Assembly: GCA_004298115.1 (NCBI GenBank) | Contig: SCRJ01000028.1 | Location: forward strand, 1-42,538 | DNA length: 42,538 nucleotides | Reading direction: 5' to 3' | Source: Acidobacteriota bacterium | GTDB lineage: Bacteria; Acidobacteriota; Thermoanaerobaculia; Thermoanaerobaculales; Thermoanaerobaculaceae | Translations under genes and position numbers: made by a program | In this document: piece by piece, positions 36,374-42,538 of the stretch | Layout of the letters: every line of letters starts with the position of its first letter | Position numbering within the stretch: the first letter of the stretch is position 1 | Notes under the pieces: generated by a model | Database searches by the model: none | Told to the model about the DNA's origin: nothing | What the model saw: only the letters and a program-made list of their open reading frames with translations

Positions 36374-37921
36374 ATGTCTGAGATGTCCTCCTCGACACCG
36401 ACCGTCCCGCGGCCGCGCCCCTCGGCGGCGCGCCTGCTCGGGCTTTCCTTGGCGCTGCTCCTCGCCGCGTGCGGCGCCGCGCCGGCCGGCCCCGCCGCCG
36501 GCCGCACACCGGCCTCCCCGGCGGCGAGCGCGGAGTCCGGGCTCTCCTCCGCCGTCCGGAAGCCGCGGCTCAAGCTCACCGCCGTGCGTCTCGACCCGCT
36601 CCTCGACGACCTCGAGGCGCGCTCGTTCAGGTACTTCTGGGAACTGGCCGATCCCGTGAACGGGCTCGTGCCGGACCGCTGGCCCGACGGCAGGCTCCCC
36701 AACTTCTCCTCCATCGCCGCCGTCGGCTTCGGCCTCACGGCGTATCCGATCGGCGTGCAGCGTGGGTATATCTCGCGCGCCGAGGCGCGCGACCGCGTGC
36801 TCGCGACGCTGCGCTTCTTCACCCGCGCCCCGCAGGGTCCCGAGCCCGCCGGGAAAGCCGGCTACAAAGGGTTCTTTTACCACTTCCTCGACTCCGGCAC
36901 GGGCGCAAGGTACGGGAGCGACGTCGAGCTCTCCAGCATCGACACGGCGCTGCTCCTGGCCGGGGCGCTCGCGTGCCAGAGCTTCTTCGACGGCGCCGAC
37001 CCCGGCGAGACCGAGATCCGGAGCCTGGCCGACGCGCTCTACCGCGGGGCGGACTGGACCTTCCTGCAGCCGCGGCCGCCGCTCGTCGCCATGGGCTGGA
37101 CGCCGGAGCACGGCCTGCACGACCACGACTGGCGCGGCTACGACGAGGCGATGATCCTCTACGTGCTCGCCCTCGGCTCGCCGACCCACCCGGTGAGCCC
37201 GCAGGCGTGGCAGGCGTATACCCGGACCTATACCTGGGCCGACTGGTACGGCCAGGAGTACGTGGCGTTCCCGCCCCTGTTCGGGCACCAGTACTCCCAC
37301 GTCTGGATCGACTTCCGCGGCATCCAGGACGACTACATGCGGGCGAAGGGGATCGACTACTTCGAGAACTCGCGGCGGGCCGTCGTCGCGCAGCGGGCGT
37401 ACGCGATCGCCAACCCGGGCGGCTGGGCGGGTTACGGCGAGAACGTCTGGGGCGTCACCGCCTGCGACGGGCCGGCCGACGCGACGCTCACCTACAAGGG
37501 CTCGCCGAGGAGGTTCTACACCTATGCCGGGCGCGGGGCCGGGGCCACGTTCACCATCGACGACGGCACCGTTGCTCCGACCGCCGCCGCCGCGTCGCTC
37601 CCGTTCGCCCCGGAGATCGCCGCCCCGGCCGTCCGGGCGATGTACGAGCGCTGGGGCAACGACCTCTGGTCGACGTACGGCTTCCTCGACGCCTTCAACC
37701 CGACGTTCACGTTCGACGTCAAGCCGGCGATGGGGCGCATCGTCCCGGGCGTCGGGTGGTTCGCCACCGACTACCTCGGCCTCGACCAGGGCCCGATCGT
37801 GGCGATGATCGAGAACTACCGCAGCGGGTTCGTGTGGAGCCTGATGCGCACGAACCCGTACGTCGTCTCCGGCCTGCGCCGCGCCGGCTTCGCCGGCGGC
37901 TGGCTGGACCGCGCGCCCTGA
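36374..37921 (+). CDS. GH144-type (PF10091 'glucoamylase') lipoprotein, putative beta-1,2-glucan hydrolase
   Basis: This gene encodes 515 residues. A lipobox (LLLAAC) puts Cys33 at the lipid anchor, so the enzyme sits on the outer face of a membrane, most likely in the periplasm. The catalytic (alpha/alpha)6-type domain starts at about residue 75 (LEARSFRYFWELADP) and includes HDHDWRGYDEAMILYVLALG, FGHQYSHVWIDFRG, FENSRRAVVAQRAY, NVWGVTACDGP and YGFLDAFNP. These blocks are typical of Pfam PF10091. The family contains the endo-beta-1,2-glucanase of Chitinophaga pinensis that founded GH144, so the older name glucoamylase is probably misleading. The exact linkage cannot be proven from sequence. 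Confidence 0.88.
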   Translation: MSEMSSSTPTVPRPRPSAARLLGLSLALLLAACGAAPAGPAAGRTPASPAASAESGLSSAVRKPRLKLTAVRLDPLLDDLEARSFRYFWELADPVNGLVPDRWPDGRLPNFSSIAAVGFGLTAYPIGVQRGYISRAEARDRVLATLRFFTRAPQGPEPAGKAGYKGFFYHFLDSGTGARYGSDVELSSIDTALLLAGALACQSFFDGADPGETEIRSLADALYRGADWTFLQPRPPLVAMGWTPEHGLHDHDWRGYDEAMILYVLALGSPTHPVSPQAWQAYTRTYTWADWYGQEYVAFPPLFGHQYSHVWIDFRGIQDDYMRAKGIDYFENSRRAVVAQRAYAIANPGGWAGYGENVWGVTACDGPADATLTYKGSPRRFYTYAGRGAGATFTIDDGTVAPTAAAASLPFAPEIAAPAVRAMYERWGNDLWSTYGFLDAFNPTFTFDVKPAMGRIVPGVGWFATDYLGLDQGPIVAMIENYRSGFVWSLMRTNPYVVSGLRRAGFAGGWLDRAP

Positions 37922-37924
37922 GCG

Positions 37925-39253
37925 ATGGCCACCGGCGAGGGCACAGCGCGCCGTCTCACCGGGCCCGCGGCCAGGCGCGCGGTGCGTGCGGCCTTCGCGG
38001 CGGGCGCCGTCCTGCTCGCCGCCTGCGGCGGCGGGGGGCGCCGGACGACGCTGCAGTTCTGGGCGCTCGGGCGCGAGGGCGAGGTGGTCCAGAAGCTGAT
38101 CCCGGATTTCGAGCGCGCCAACCCCGGCGTCCACGTCGAGGTGCAGCAGATCCCCTGGACCGCCGCCCACGAGAAGCTGCTCACCGCCTTCGTGGGCCGC
38201 TCCACGCCGGACCTCGCCCAGCTCGGCAACACCTGGATCCCGGAGCTGGTCGCCCTCGGGGCCCTCGAGCCCTTAGGCGATCGCCTCGCCGGGTCGCGCG
38301 TCGCCCCGCGGGATTTCTTTCCCGGCATCTGGGCCACCAACGAGATCGCCGGCGTGCCCTACGGAGTCCCCTGGTACGTGGACACGCGCGTCCTGTTCTA
38401 CCGCAGCGACCTGCTCGCCCGGGCGGGCGTGCAGCGCCCGCCGCGCAGCTGGGAGGAGTGGCGCGCCGGGATGCGTGCGGTCAAGGCGCTGCCCGGAGGG
38501 GAGCACTACGCGATCCTGCTCCCGACCGACGAGTGGGCGCAGCCGGTGGTGCTCGCGCTGCAGGCGGGCGCCGATCTCTTGCGCGACGGCGGCCGCCACG
38601 CCGACTTCAAGGAGGCCCGCTTCCGTAAGGCGTTCGAGTTCTACGTCTCGCTGTTCGCCGAGCGCCTGGCGCCGCCGCTCGGCAACGCGCAGGTGGCGAA
38701 CCTGTACCAGCAGTTCGCCGACGGCTACTTCGCGATGGTGATCACGGGGCCGTGGAACCTCGGCGAGTTCCGCCGGCGGCTCCCGGCCGACCGCCAAAGC
38801 GACTGGGCCGTGGCTCCGCTTCCGGCCGAGACGGCGGCCGACTACCCCGGGACCTCGCTGGCGGGCGGGTCGAGCCTGGTCCTCTTCGCCGCCTCGCGCC
38901 ACCAGGACGCGGCGTTCCGCCTCGTGGAGTTCCTCGCCGACGAGCGCCAGCAGGCGAGGTTCTACGCGCTCACGGGAGACCTGCCGGCGCGGACGGCCGC
39001 GTGGGCGGACCCCGCTCTCGCCGGCGACCCCAAGCTGCGGGCGTTTCGAACCCAGCTCGAGCACGTGCGGCCGATGCCCAAGGTCCCGGAGTGGGAACGG
39101 ATCGCCACCGCGATCGCGGAGGCGGCCGAGCGCGTCATCCTCGGGCGCCAGAGCGTGGACGGCTCGCTCGACCAGCTGCAGGCAGACGTCGACGCCATGC
39201 TCGCCAAGCGCCGCTTCCTCCTCGACCGCGCCGCCGGAAAGGGACCGCGGTGA
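37925..39253 (+). CDS. ABC sugar transporter, substrate-binding lipoprotein
   Basis: This 442-residue family-1 solute-binding protein has a lipobox LLAAC (Cys34). Marks are LQFWALGREGEVVQKLIPDF at the start of the mature domain, STPDLAQLGNTWIPELVALG, and GIPYGVPWY-like GVPYGVPWYVDTRVLFYR. It would deliver oligosaccharide to the two permeases that follow. It lies three bases after the glucanase stop, and its own stop overlaps the first permease by four bases (GTGA). Confidence 0.95.
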   Translation: MATGEGTARRLTGPAARRAVRAAFAAGAVLLAACGGGGRRTTLQFWALGREGEVVQKLIPDFERANPGVHVEVQQIPWTAAHEKLLTAFVGRSTPDLAQLGNTWIPELVALGALEPLGDRLAGSRVAPRDFFPGIWATNEIAGVPYGVPWYVDTRVLFYRSDLLARAGVQRPPRSWEEWRAGMRAVKALPGGEHYAILLPTDEWAQPVVLALQAGADLLRDGGRHADFKEARFRKAFEFYVSLFAERLAPPLGNAQVANLYQQFADGYFAMVITGPWNLGEFRRRLPADRQSDWAVAPLPAETAADYPGTSLAGGSSLVLFAASRHQDAAFRLVEFLADERQQARFYALTGDLPARTAAWADPALAGDPKLRAFRTQLEHVRPMPKVPEWERIATAIAEAAERVILGRQSVDGSLDQLQADVDAMLAKRRFLLDRAAGKGPR

Positions 39254-40161
39254 CCGCCGCCGGCGGGAACCGCTTCTCCCGGTCGCGGCGCGAGGCGCGC
39301 GCGGGGCTCGCGTTCGTCGCGCCGGCGCTCGCGCTCATCGCGGTCTTCTTCGTGGTCCCGGTCGTGGCGGGCTTCCTCCTGGCCGCGACCGACTTCGACA
39401 TCTACGCCGTCGGCGACCCGGCGACGACGCGCTTCATCGGGTTCGGGAACTTCGCGACGCTGCTCCACGACCCGGTGTTCTGGAGAGCGCTCGGCAACAC
39501 CTTCTACTTCGTGCTGGTCGGCGGGCCGCTCTCGGTGGCGGTGTCCCTCGGCGCCGCGCTGCTCGTCAACGCGCGCCTGGTGCGCTGCAAGGGGCTGTTC
39601 CGCACCGTCTACTTCGCTCCGGTGGTGACGACGATGGTGGCCGTCGCGGTGGTGTGGCGCTACCTCTACCACCCCCGCTTCGGCCTGCTCAACCAGTTGC
39701 TCGCCGTCGCCGGCATCGGGCCGGTCAACTGGCTCGGCGACCCGCGCTGGGCGATGCCGGCCGTGATCCTGATGGCGGTGTGGAAGAACTTCGGCTACAA
39801 CATGATCATCTTCGTCGCCGGACTGCAGAGCGTCCCCGTCACGATCTACGAGGCCGCCCGCGTCGACGGCGCCGGCGCCTGGCAGCAGTTCCGCCGCCTC
39901 ACCCTCCCGGCACTGCGGCCGATGCTGGTCTTCGTCGGCGTGATCACGATGATCGGCTACTTCCAGCTGTTCACGGAACCGTACGTCATGACCAACGGCG
40001 GCGGCCCCTTGAACGCCACGCTCTCCGTCGTGATGTACATGTACAAGCAGGGCTTCCGCTGGTGGAACATCGGCTTCGGGGCGGCCGTCGCCCTCGTCCT
40101 CTTCCTCATCATCCTGGCGGGCACGCTGCTCCAGCTCAGGCTGCAGAAGGGACGCGAATGA
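39250..40161 (+). CDS. ABC sugar transporter permease (MalF/UgpA type)
   Basis: This gene encodes 303 residues from a GTG at 39250. Six helices are visible. The cytoplasmic EAA loop that contacts the ATPase reads YEAARVDGAGAWQQFRRLTL. It overlaps its neighbours by four bases on both sides. The carbohydrate-type family is clear; the sugar is inferred from the operon. Confidence 0.96.
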   Translation: MTAAGGNRFSRSRREARAGLAFVAPALALIAVFFVVPVVAGFLLAATDFDIYAVGDPATTRFIGFGNFATLLHDPVFWRALGNTFYFVLVGGPLSVAVSLGAALLVNARLVRCKGLFRTVYFAPVVTTMVAVAVVWRYLYHPRFGLLNQLLAVAGIGPVNWLGDPRWAMPAVILMAVWKNFGYNMIIFVAGLQSVPVTIYEAARVDGAGAWQQFRRLTLPALRPMLVFVGVITMIGYFQLFTEPYVMTNGGGPLNATLSVVMYMYKQGFRWWNIGFGAAVALVLFLIILAGTLLQLRLQKGRE

Positions 40162-40979
40162 GGCGCTGGCCGGCACTCGTCGGCGTTCATCTCGCCCTGG
40201 TGATCGTGGCGGTCGCAACGCTGCTGCCGTTCCTCTGGATGCTCTCGGCGTCGTTGATGCCGGCCGGGGAGGCGAGCCAGTGGCCCCCGTCGTTCCTGCC
40301 GAGCCGGCCGACGCTCGCGAACTACCGCGCGCTGTTCCAGCGCCTCGACCTCGGCCGCTGCTTCCTCAACAGCGCGTTCGTCGCGGTGGTCTCGACCGCG
40401 CTCGCACTCCTCGTCGTCTCTCTCGCCGGCTACGCGTTCGCCAAGCTGCGCTTTCCGGGGCGGTCGCGGCTCTTCCGCACGCTGCTCACCGCCATGGTGA
40501 TACCGGCGCAGGTCGCGATGTTGCCGCTGTTCCTGCTGTTGCGCGAGGTCGGCCTGGTGAACACCTACTGGGGCGTCATCATCCCGGCGCTGGCCCCGGT
40601 GTTCGGCATCTTCATGGTGCGCCAGTACGCCCTCTCGCTGCCCGACGAGCTGCTGGACGCCGCGCGCGTCGACGGCGCCGGCGAGTTCACGATCTACCGC
40701 AGGCTCGTCCTCCCGTTGTTGCGGCCGATCCTGGTCACGTTCGGGGTGTTCAGCTTCATCGGCGCCTGGAACGACTTCATGTGGCCGCTCATCGTGCTCA
40801 CCGACGACCGCCGTTACACGCTGCCGGTGGCGCTCGCCAACCTGATCGGCGAGCACGCCCAGGACATCGAGCTCATGATGGCGGGCTCGGTCCTCACCGT
40901 CCTGCCCGTGCTCCTCCTCTTCCTCGTCCTGCAGCGCACCTACGTCGAGGGGCTCACGATGGGGGGGGTCAAAGAGTGA
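40158..40979 (+). CDS. ABC sugar transporter permease (MalG/UgpE type)
   Basis: This gene encodes 273 residues from an ATG at 40158. Six helices are visible. The EAA-like loop reads DELLDAARVDGAGEFTIYRR. WNDFMWPLIVL is typical of the MalG group. No ATP-binding subunit gene follows; the transporter probably shares a multi-use ATPase encoded elsewhere. The stop overlaps the next start (GTGA). Confidence 0.96.
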   Translation: MRRWPALVGVHLALVIVAVATLLPFLWMLSASLMPAGEASQWPPSFLPSRPTLANYRALFQRLDLGRCFLNSAFVAVVSTALALLVVSLAGYAFAKLRFPGRSRLFRTLLTAMVIPAQVAMLPLFLLLREVGLVNTYWGVIIPALAPVFGIFMVRQYALSLPDELLDAARVDGAGEFTIYRRLVLPLLRPILVTFGVFSFIGAWNDFMWPLIVLTDDRRYTLPVALANLIGEHAQDIELMMAGSVLTVLPVLLLFLVLQRTYVEGLTMGGVKE

Positions 40980-42538
40980 GAGACGTGGTCCGTGGTCCGT
41001 GGCCCGTGGTCCGTGGAGCGGCGGTCTGGCTGTTCGGCTTCGCCGTGGCGGCGAGCGGCGGGGCGCAGACGAGGGTGCTCGACGACTTCGCGAGCGTGGC
41101 GGGCTGGAAGGCGGCGCCCTCGGAAGGGGTGGCGCTCGCGCTCTCCTCGCAGGCGACGGCCGCGGGGCACGCGATGCGGCTCGACTTCGACTTCCGGGGA
41201 CACGGCGGCTGGGCGGCCGTACGAAGGCCGGTGGACCTCGAGCTGCCGGCCAACTACGAGTTCACCTTCCGCGTCCGGGGCGAGGCGCCGGCCGAGAACC
41301 TCGAGTTCAAGCTCGCCGACCCGAGTGGGGACAACGTCTGGTGGTCGGTGCGGCGCGACTTCGCGTTCCCCCGCGAGTGGCAGACCGTCCGGATCAAGAA
41401 GCGGCGGATCTCCTTCGCGTGGGGCCCCGCCGGCGGCGGCGAGCTCAGGCGGGCCGCCGCCATCGAGCTCGCGGTCACCGCGGGGAGCGGCGGCAAGGGC
41501 GTCGTGTGGGTCTCCGACCTGAGGTTCACTCCGTTGCCTCCGGACCATCCGTACACCGGCACGCCGGTCGTGACCGCCTCGTCCTCGCGGCCGGGGCGCT
41601 CGCCCGCGCAGGCGCTGACCGGCGCCGGCGGCGGCTGGCACAGCGACCCGAAGACGACGGGTCCGCAGTGGCTCGCGATCGACTTCGGCGAGCGCCGGGA
41701 GCTCGGCGGACTCGTGATCGACTGGGACAACGAGCCGGACGGCTTCGCGGTCGAGACGTCGGAGGACGGCGCAGCGTGGACCTCGTCATGGCAGGTTCGA
41801 TCGGCGCGTGGCGGCCGCTCGTTCGTGCCGATGCCCGAGACCGATGCCCGTTACCTCCGCCTCGTCCTCACGGGCGTTCCAACCGACGGCGCCGGCGTGC
41901 GCACCATCGGCGTCGAGCCGCTCGAGTTCGCGGCCACGCCGAACGATTTCATCGCATCGGTCGCGAAGGACGCGCGCCGCGGACTCTACCCCCGCGCCTT
42001 CCTCGGCGAGATGACGTCGTGGGCTCTGGTCGGGGGTCCGGCGCCGCGGCGTCCGCCCGGGCTGCTCGGCGCGGACGGCGCGTTCGAGCCGGCGCCGGGC
42101 ACCTTCTCGATCGAGCCGTTCGTCTGGCTCGACGGCGCGCTCGTCACCTGGGCGGAGGTGACGACGGAGCAGACGCTGCGCGCAGGGTACCTGCCGATCC
42201 CCACGGTGACCTGGCGGCATTCGGCGTTCGACCTCGAGATCACCGCGTTCGGCGACCCGGTGCCGGCCGGCGGGGACCTCCTGGTTCGCTACCGCCTGAC
42301 CGACCGCACGGGGCGCGGGATCGCGCCGCGGCTCTTCCTGGCCGTGCGGCCGCTCCAGGTCGACCCGCCGGCGCAATTCCTCAACCTCGCGGGCGGCGTC
42401 ACGCCGATTCGCCGGGCCGTGAGCCGCCCCGGCGGGCTGACGGCGGCTGGTCTCGCGATCGAGCCGCTGACCGCCCCGGTTGCTGCGGGCGTCGTCGGGT
42501 TCGACGGCGGCGACGTCGTCGAAGCAGATCGGAAGAGC
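40976..42538 (+). CDS. Exported protein with jelly-roll and discoidin (F5/8 type C) domains, 3' end missing
   Basis: The frame is open from a GTG at 40976 to the contig edge (521 codons). A signal peptide covers residues 1-30, partly encoded by a heptamer repeat. Residues 32-180 form a carbohydrate-binding-like jelly roll (DDFASVAGWKAAP, FRVRGEAPAENLEFKLADPS). Residues 185-310 form a discoidin domain (SSSRPGRSPAQALTG, WLAIDFGERRELGGLVIDWD, ARYLRLVLTG). A beta-rich region after it (TWAEVTTEQTL, RYRLTDRTGRG) resembles the N-terminal sandwich of some large glycoside hydrolases, so a catalytic domain may lie beyond the edge; this is inference. The last 13 bases are adapter, so the terminal residues are false. 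Confidence 0.85.
   Translation, partial: MRDVVRGPWPVVRGAAVWLFGFAVAASGGAQTRVLDDFASVAGWKAAPSEGVALALSSQATAAGHAMRLDFDFRGHGGWAAVRRPVDLELPANYEFTFRVRGEAPAENLEFKLADPSGDNVWWSVRRDFAFPREWQTVRIKKRRISFAWGPAGGGELRRAAAIELAVTAGSGGKGVVWVSDLRFTPLPPDHPYTGTPVVTASSSRPGRSPAQALTGAGGGWHSDPKTTGPQWLAIDFGERRELGGLVIDWDNEPDGFAVETSEDGAAWTSSWQVRSARGGRSFVPMPETDARYLRLVLTGVPTDGAGVRTIGVEPLEFAATPNDFIASVAKDARRGLYPRAFLGEMTSWALVGGPAPRRPPGLLGADGAFEPAPGTFSIEPFVWLDGALVTWAEVTTEQTLRAGYLPIPTVTWRHSAFDLEITAFGDPVPAGGDLLVRYRLTDRTGRGIAPRLFLAVRPLQVDPPAQFLNLAGGVTPIRRAVSRPGGLTAAGLAIEPLTAPVAAGVVGFDGGDVVEADRKS
40985..41018 (+). repeat. Heptanucleotide tandem repeat GTGGTCC
   Basis: Four 7-base units (GTGGTCC, GTGGTCC, GTGGCCC, GTGGTCC) and a partial fifth (GTGGAG) lie within codons 4-15 of the exported discoidin-domain gene. 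The unit length is not a multiple of three, so a change in copy number would shift the frame. Confidence 0.85.
42526..42538 (+). other. Illumina adapter sequence at the contig end (not genomic)
   Basis: The last 13 bases read AGATCGGAAGAGC, which is exactly the common start of the Illumina TruSeq adapter. They should be trimmed. Confidence 0.93.

Noticed and set aside
36374-37921. Naming the hydrolase a starch-degrading glucoamylase
   Set aside because: The Pfam title is historic; the sequence blocks fit the GH144 group rather than GH15, and no starch-related gene is near.
36469-38628. A 719-codon open frame on the plus strand
   Set aside because: It is a shifted frame across the GH144-type gene and the binding-protein gene; its Arg-rich translation shows no motif.
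40985-41018. The heptamer array as a CRISPR fragment
   Set aside because: Units are seven bases with no spacers and there are no cas genes.

Overview
The window is a GC-rich bacterial contig. It carries a carboxypeptidase-regulatory-domain TonB receptor of the Oar type, a signal-peptide-bearing ATP synthase subunit c, many GTG and TTG starts and many four-base gene overlaps. Together these suggest an Acidobacteriota-like organism (inference, moderate confidence; no rRNA is present). The final 13 bases are an exact Illumina adapter start, so the right end is an assembly edge. Both edges cut genes. No tRNA, rRNA, CRISPR array, insertion sequence or phage gene was seen, and no gene-free stretch exceeds 300 bases.

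Left part (1-8.3 kb). A truncated TetR regulator is read leftward from a near-consensus promoter embedded in three palindromes. Next come a small lipoprotein and a divergent, overlapping ketosynthase pair. The first ketosynthase has a full catalytic set; the second has lost all of it, like a chain-length factor. Convergent to these is a Mut7-C RNase-like gene. A rightward operon follows: a DUF465 small protein, phosphatidylserine decarboxylase, phosphatidylserine synthase and an aspartate-semialdehyde-dehydrogenase-like protein without its catalytic cysteine. The two phospholipid enzymes together make phosphatidylethanolamine.

Middle (6.9-17.3 kb, all leftward). In transcription order: an ECF sigma factor with its own promoter, a thioredoxin-fold protein without redox cysteines, an M23 endopeptidase, a GHMP sugar kinase, urocanate hydratase, a very large multi-membrane histidine kinase and an exported protein of unknown function. 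Several of these genes overlap.

Energy operon (17.4-29.5 kb, leftward). One transcription unit runs nuoA-B-C-D-H-I-J-K-L-M-N and continues without a break into atpZ-like, atpI-like, atpB and atpE, ending at a hairpin terminator. The NADH-oxidising module NuoEFG is absent, as are F1, delta and the b stalk of the ATP synthase. The unit therefore joins a complex I core of 11 subunits to the ion-conducting half of the ATP synthase. Upstream lie a LarE-type sulfur transferase and a mechanosensitive channel with a cyclic-nucleotide-binding domain.

Right part (32.0-42.5 kb, rightward). This is a glucan-uptake locus: a LacI regulator with a 14-bp operator next to its own promoter, a TonB-dependent receptor, a lipoprotein of the GH144 (beta-1,2-glucanase) type, a sugar-binding lipoprotein, two ABC permeases, and a truncated exported protein with a jelly-roll and a discoidin domain. 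The likely flow is import of oligosaccharide through the receptor, hydrolysis in the periplasm and ABC uptake, with LacI sensing the product. The ABC ATPase is not in the window.
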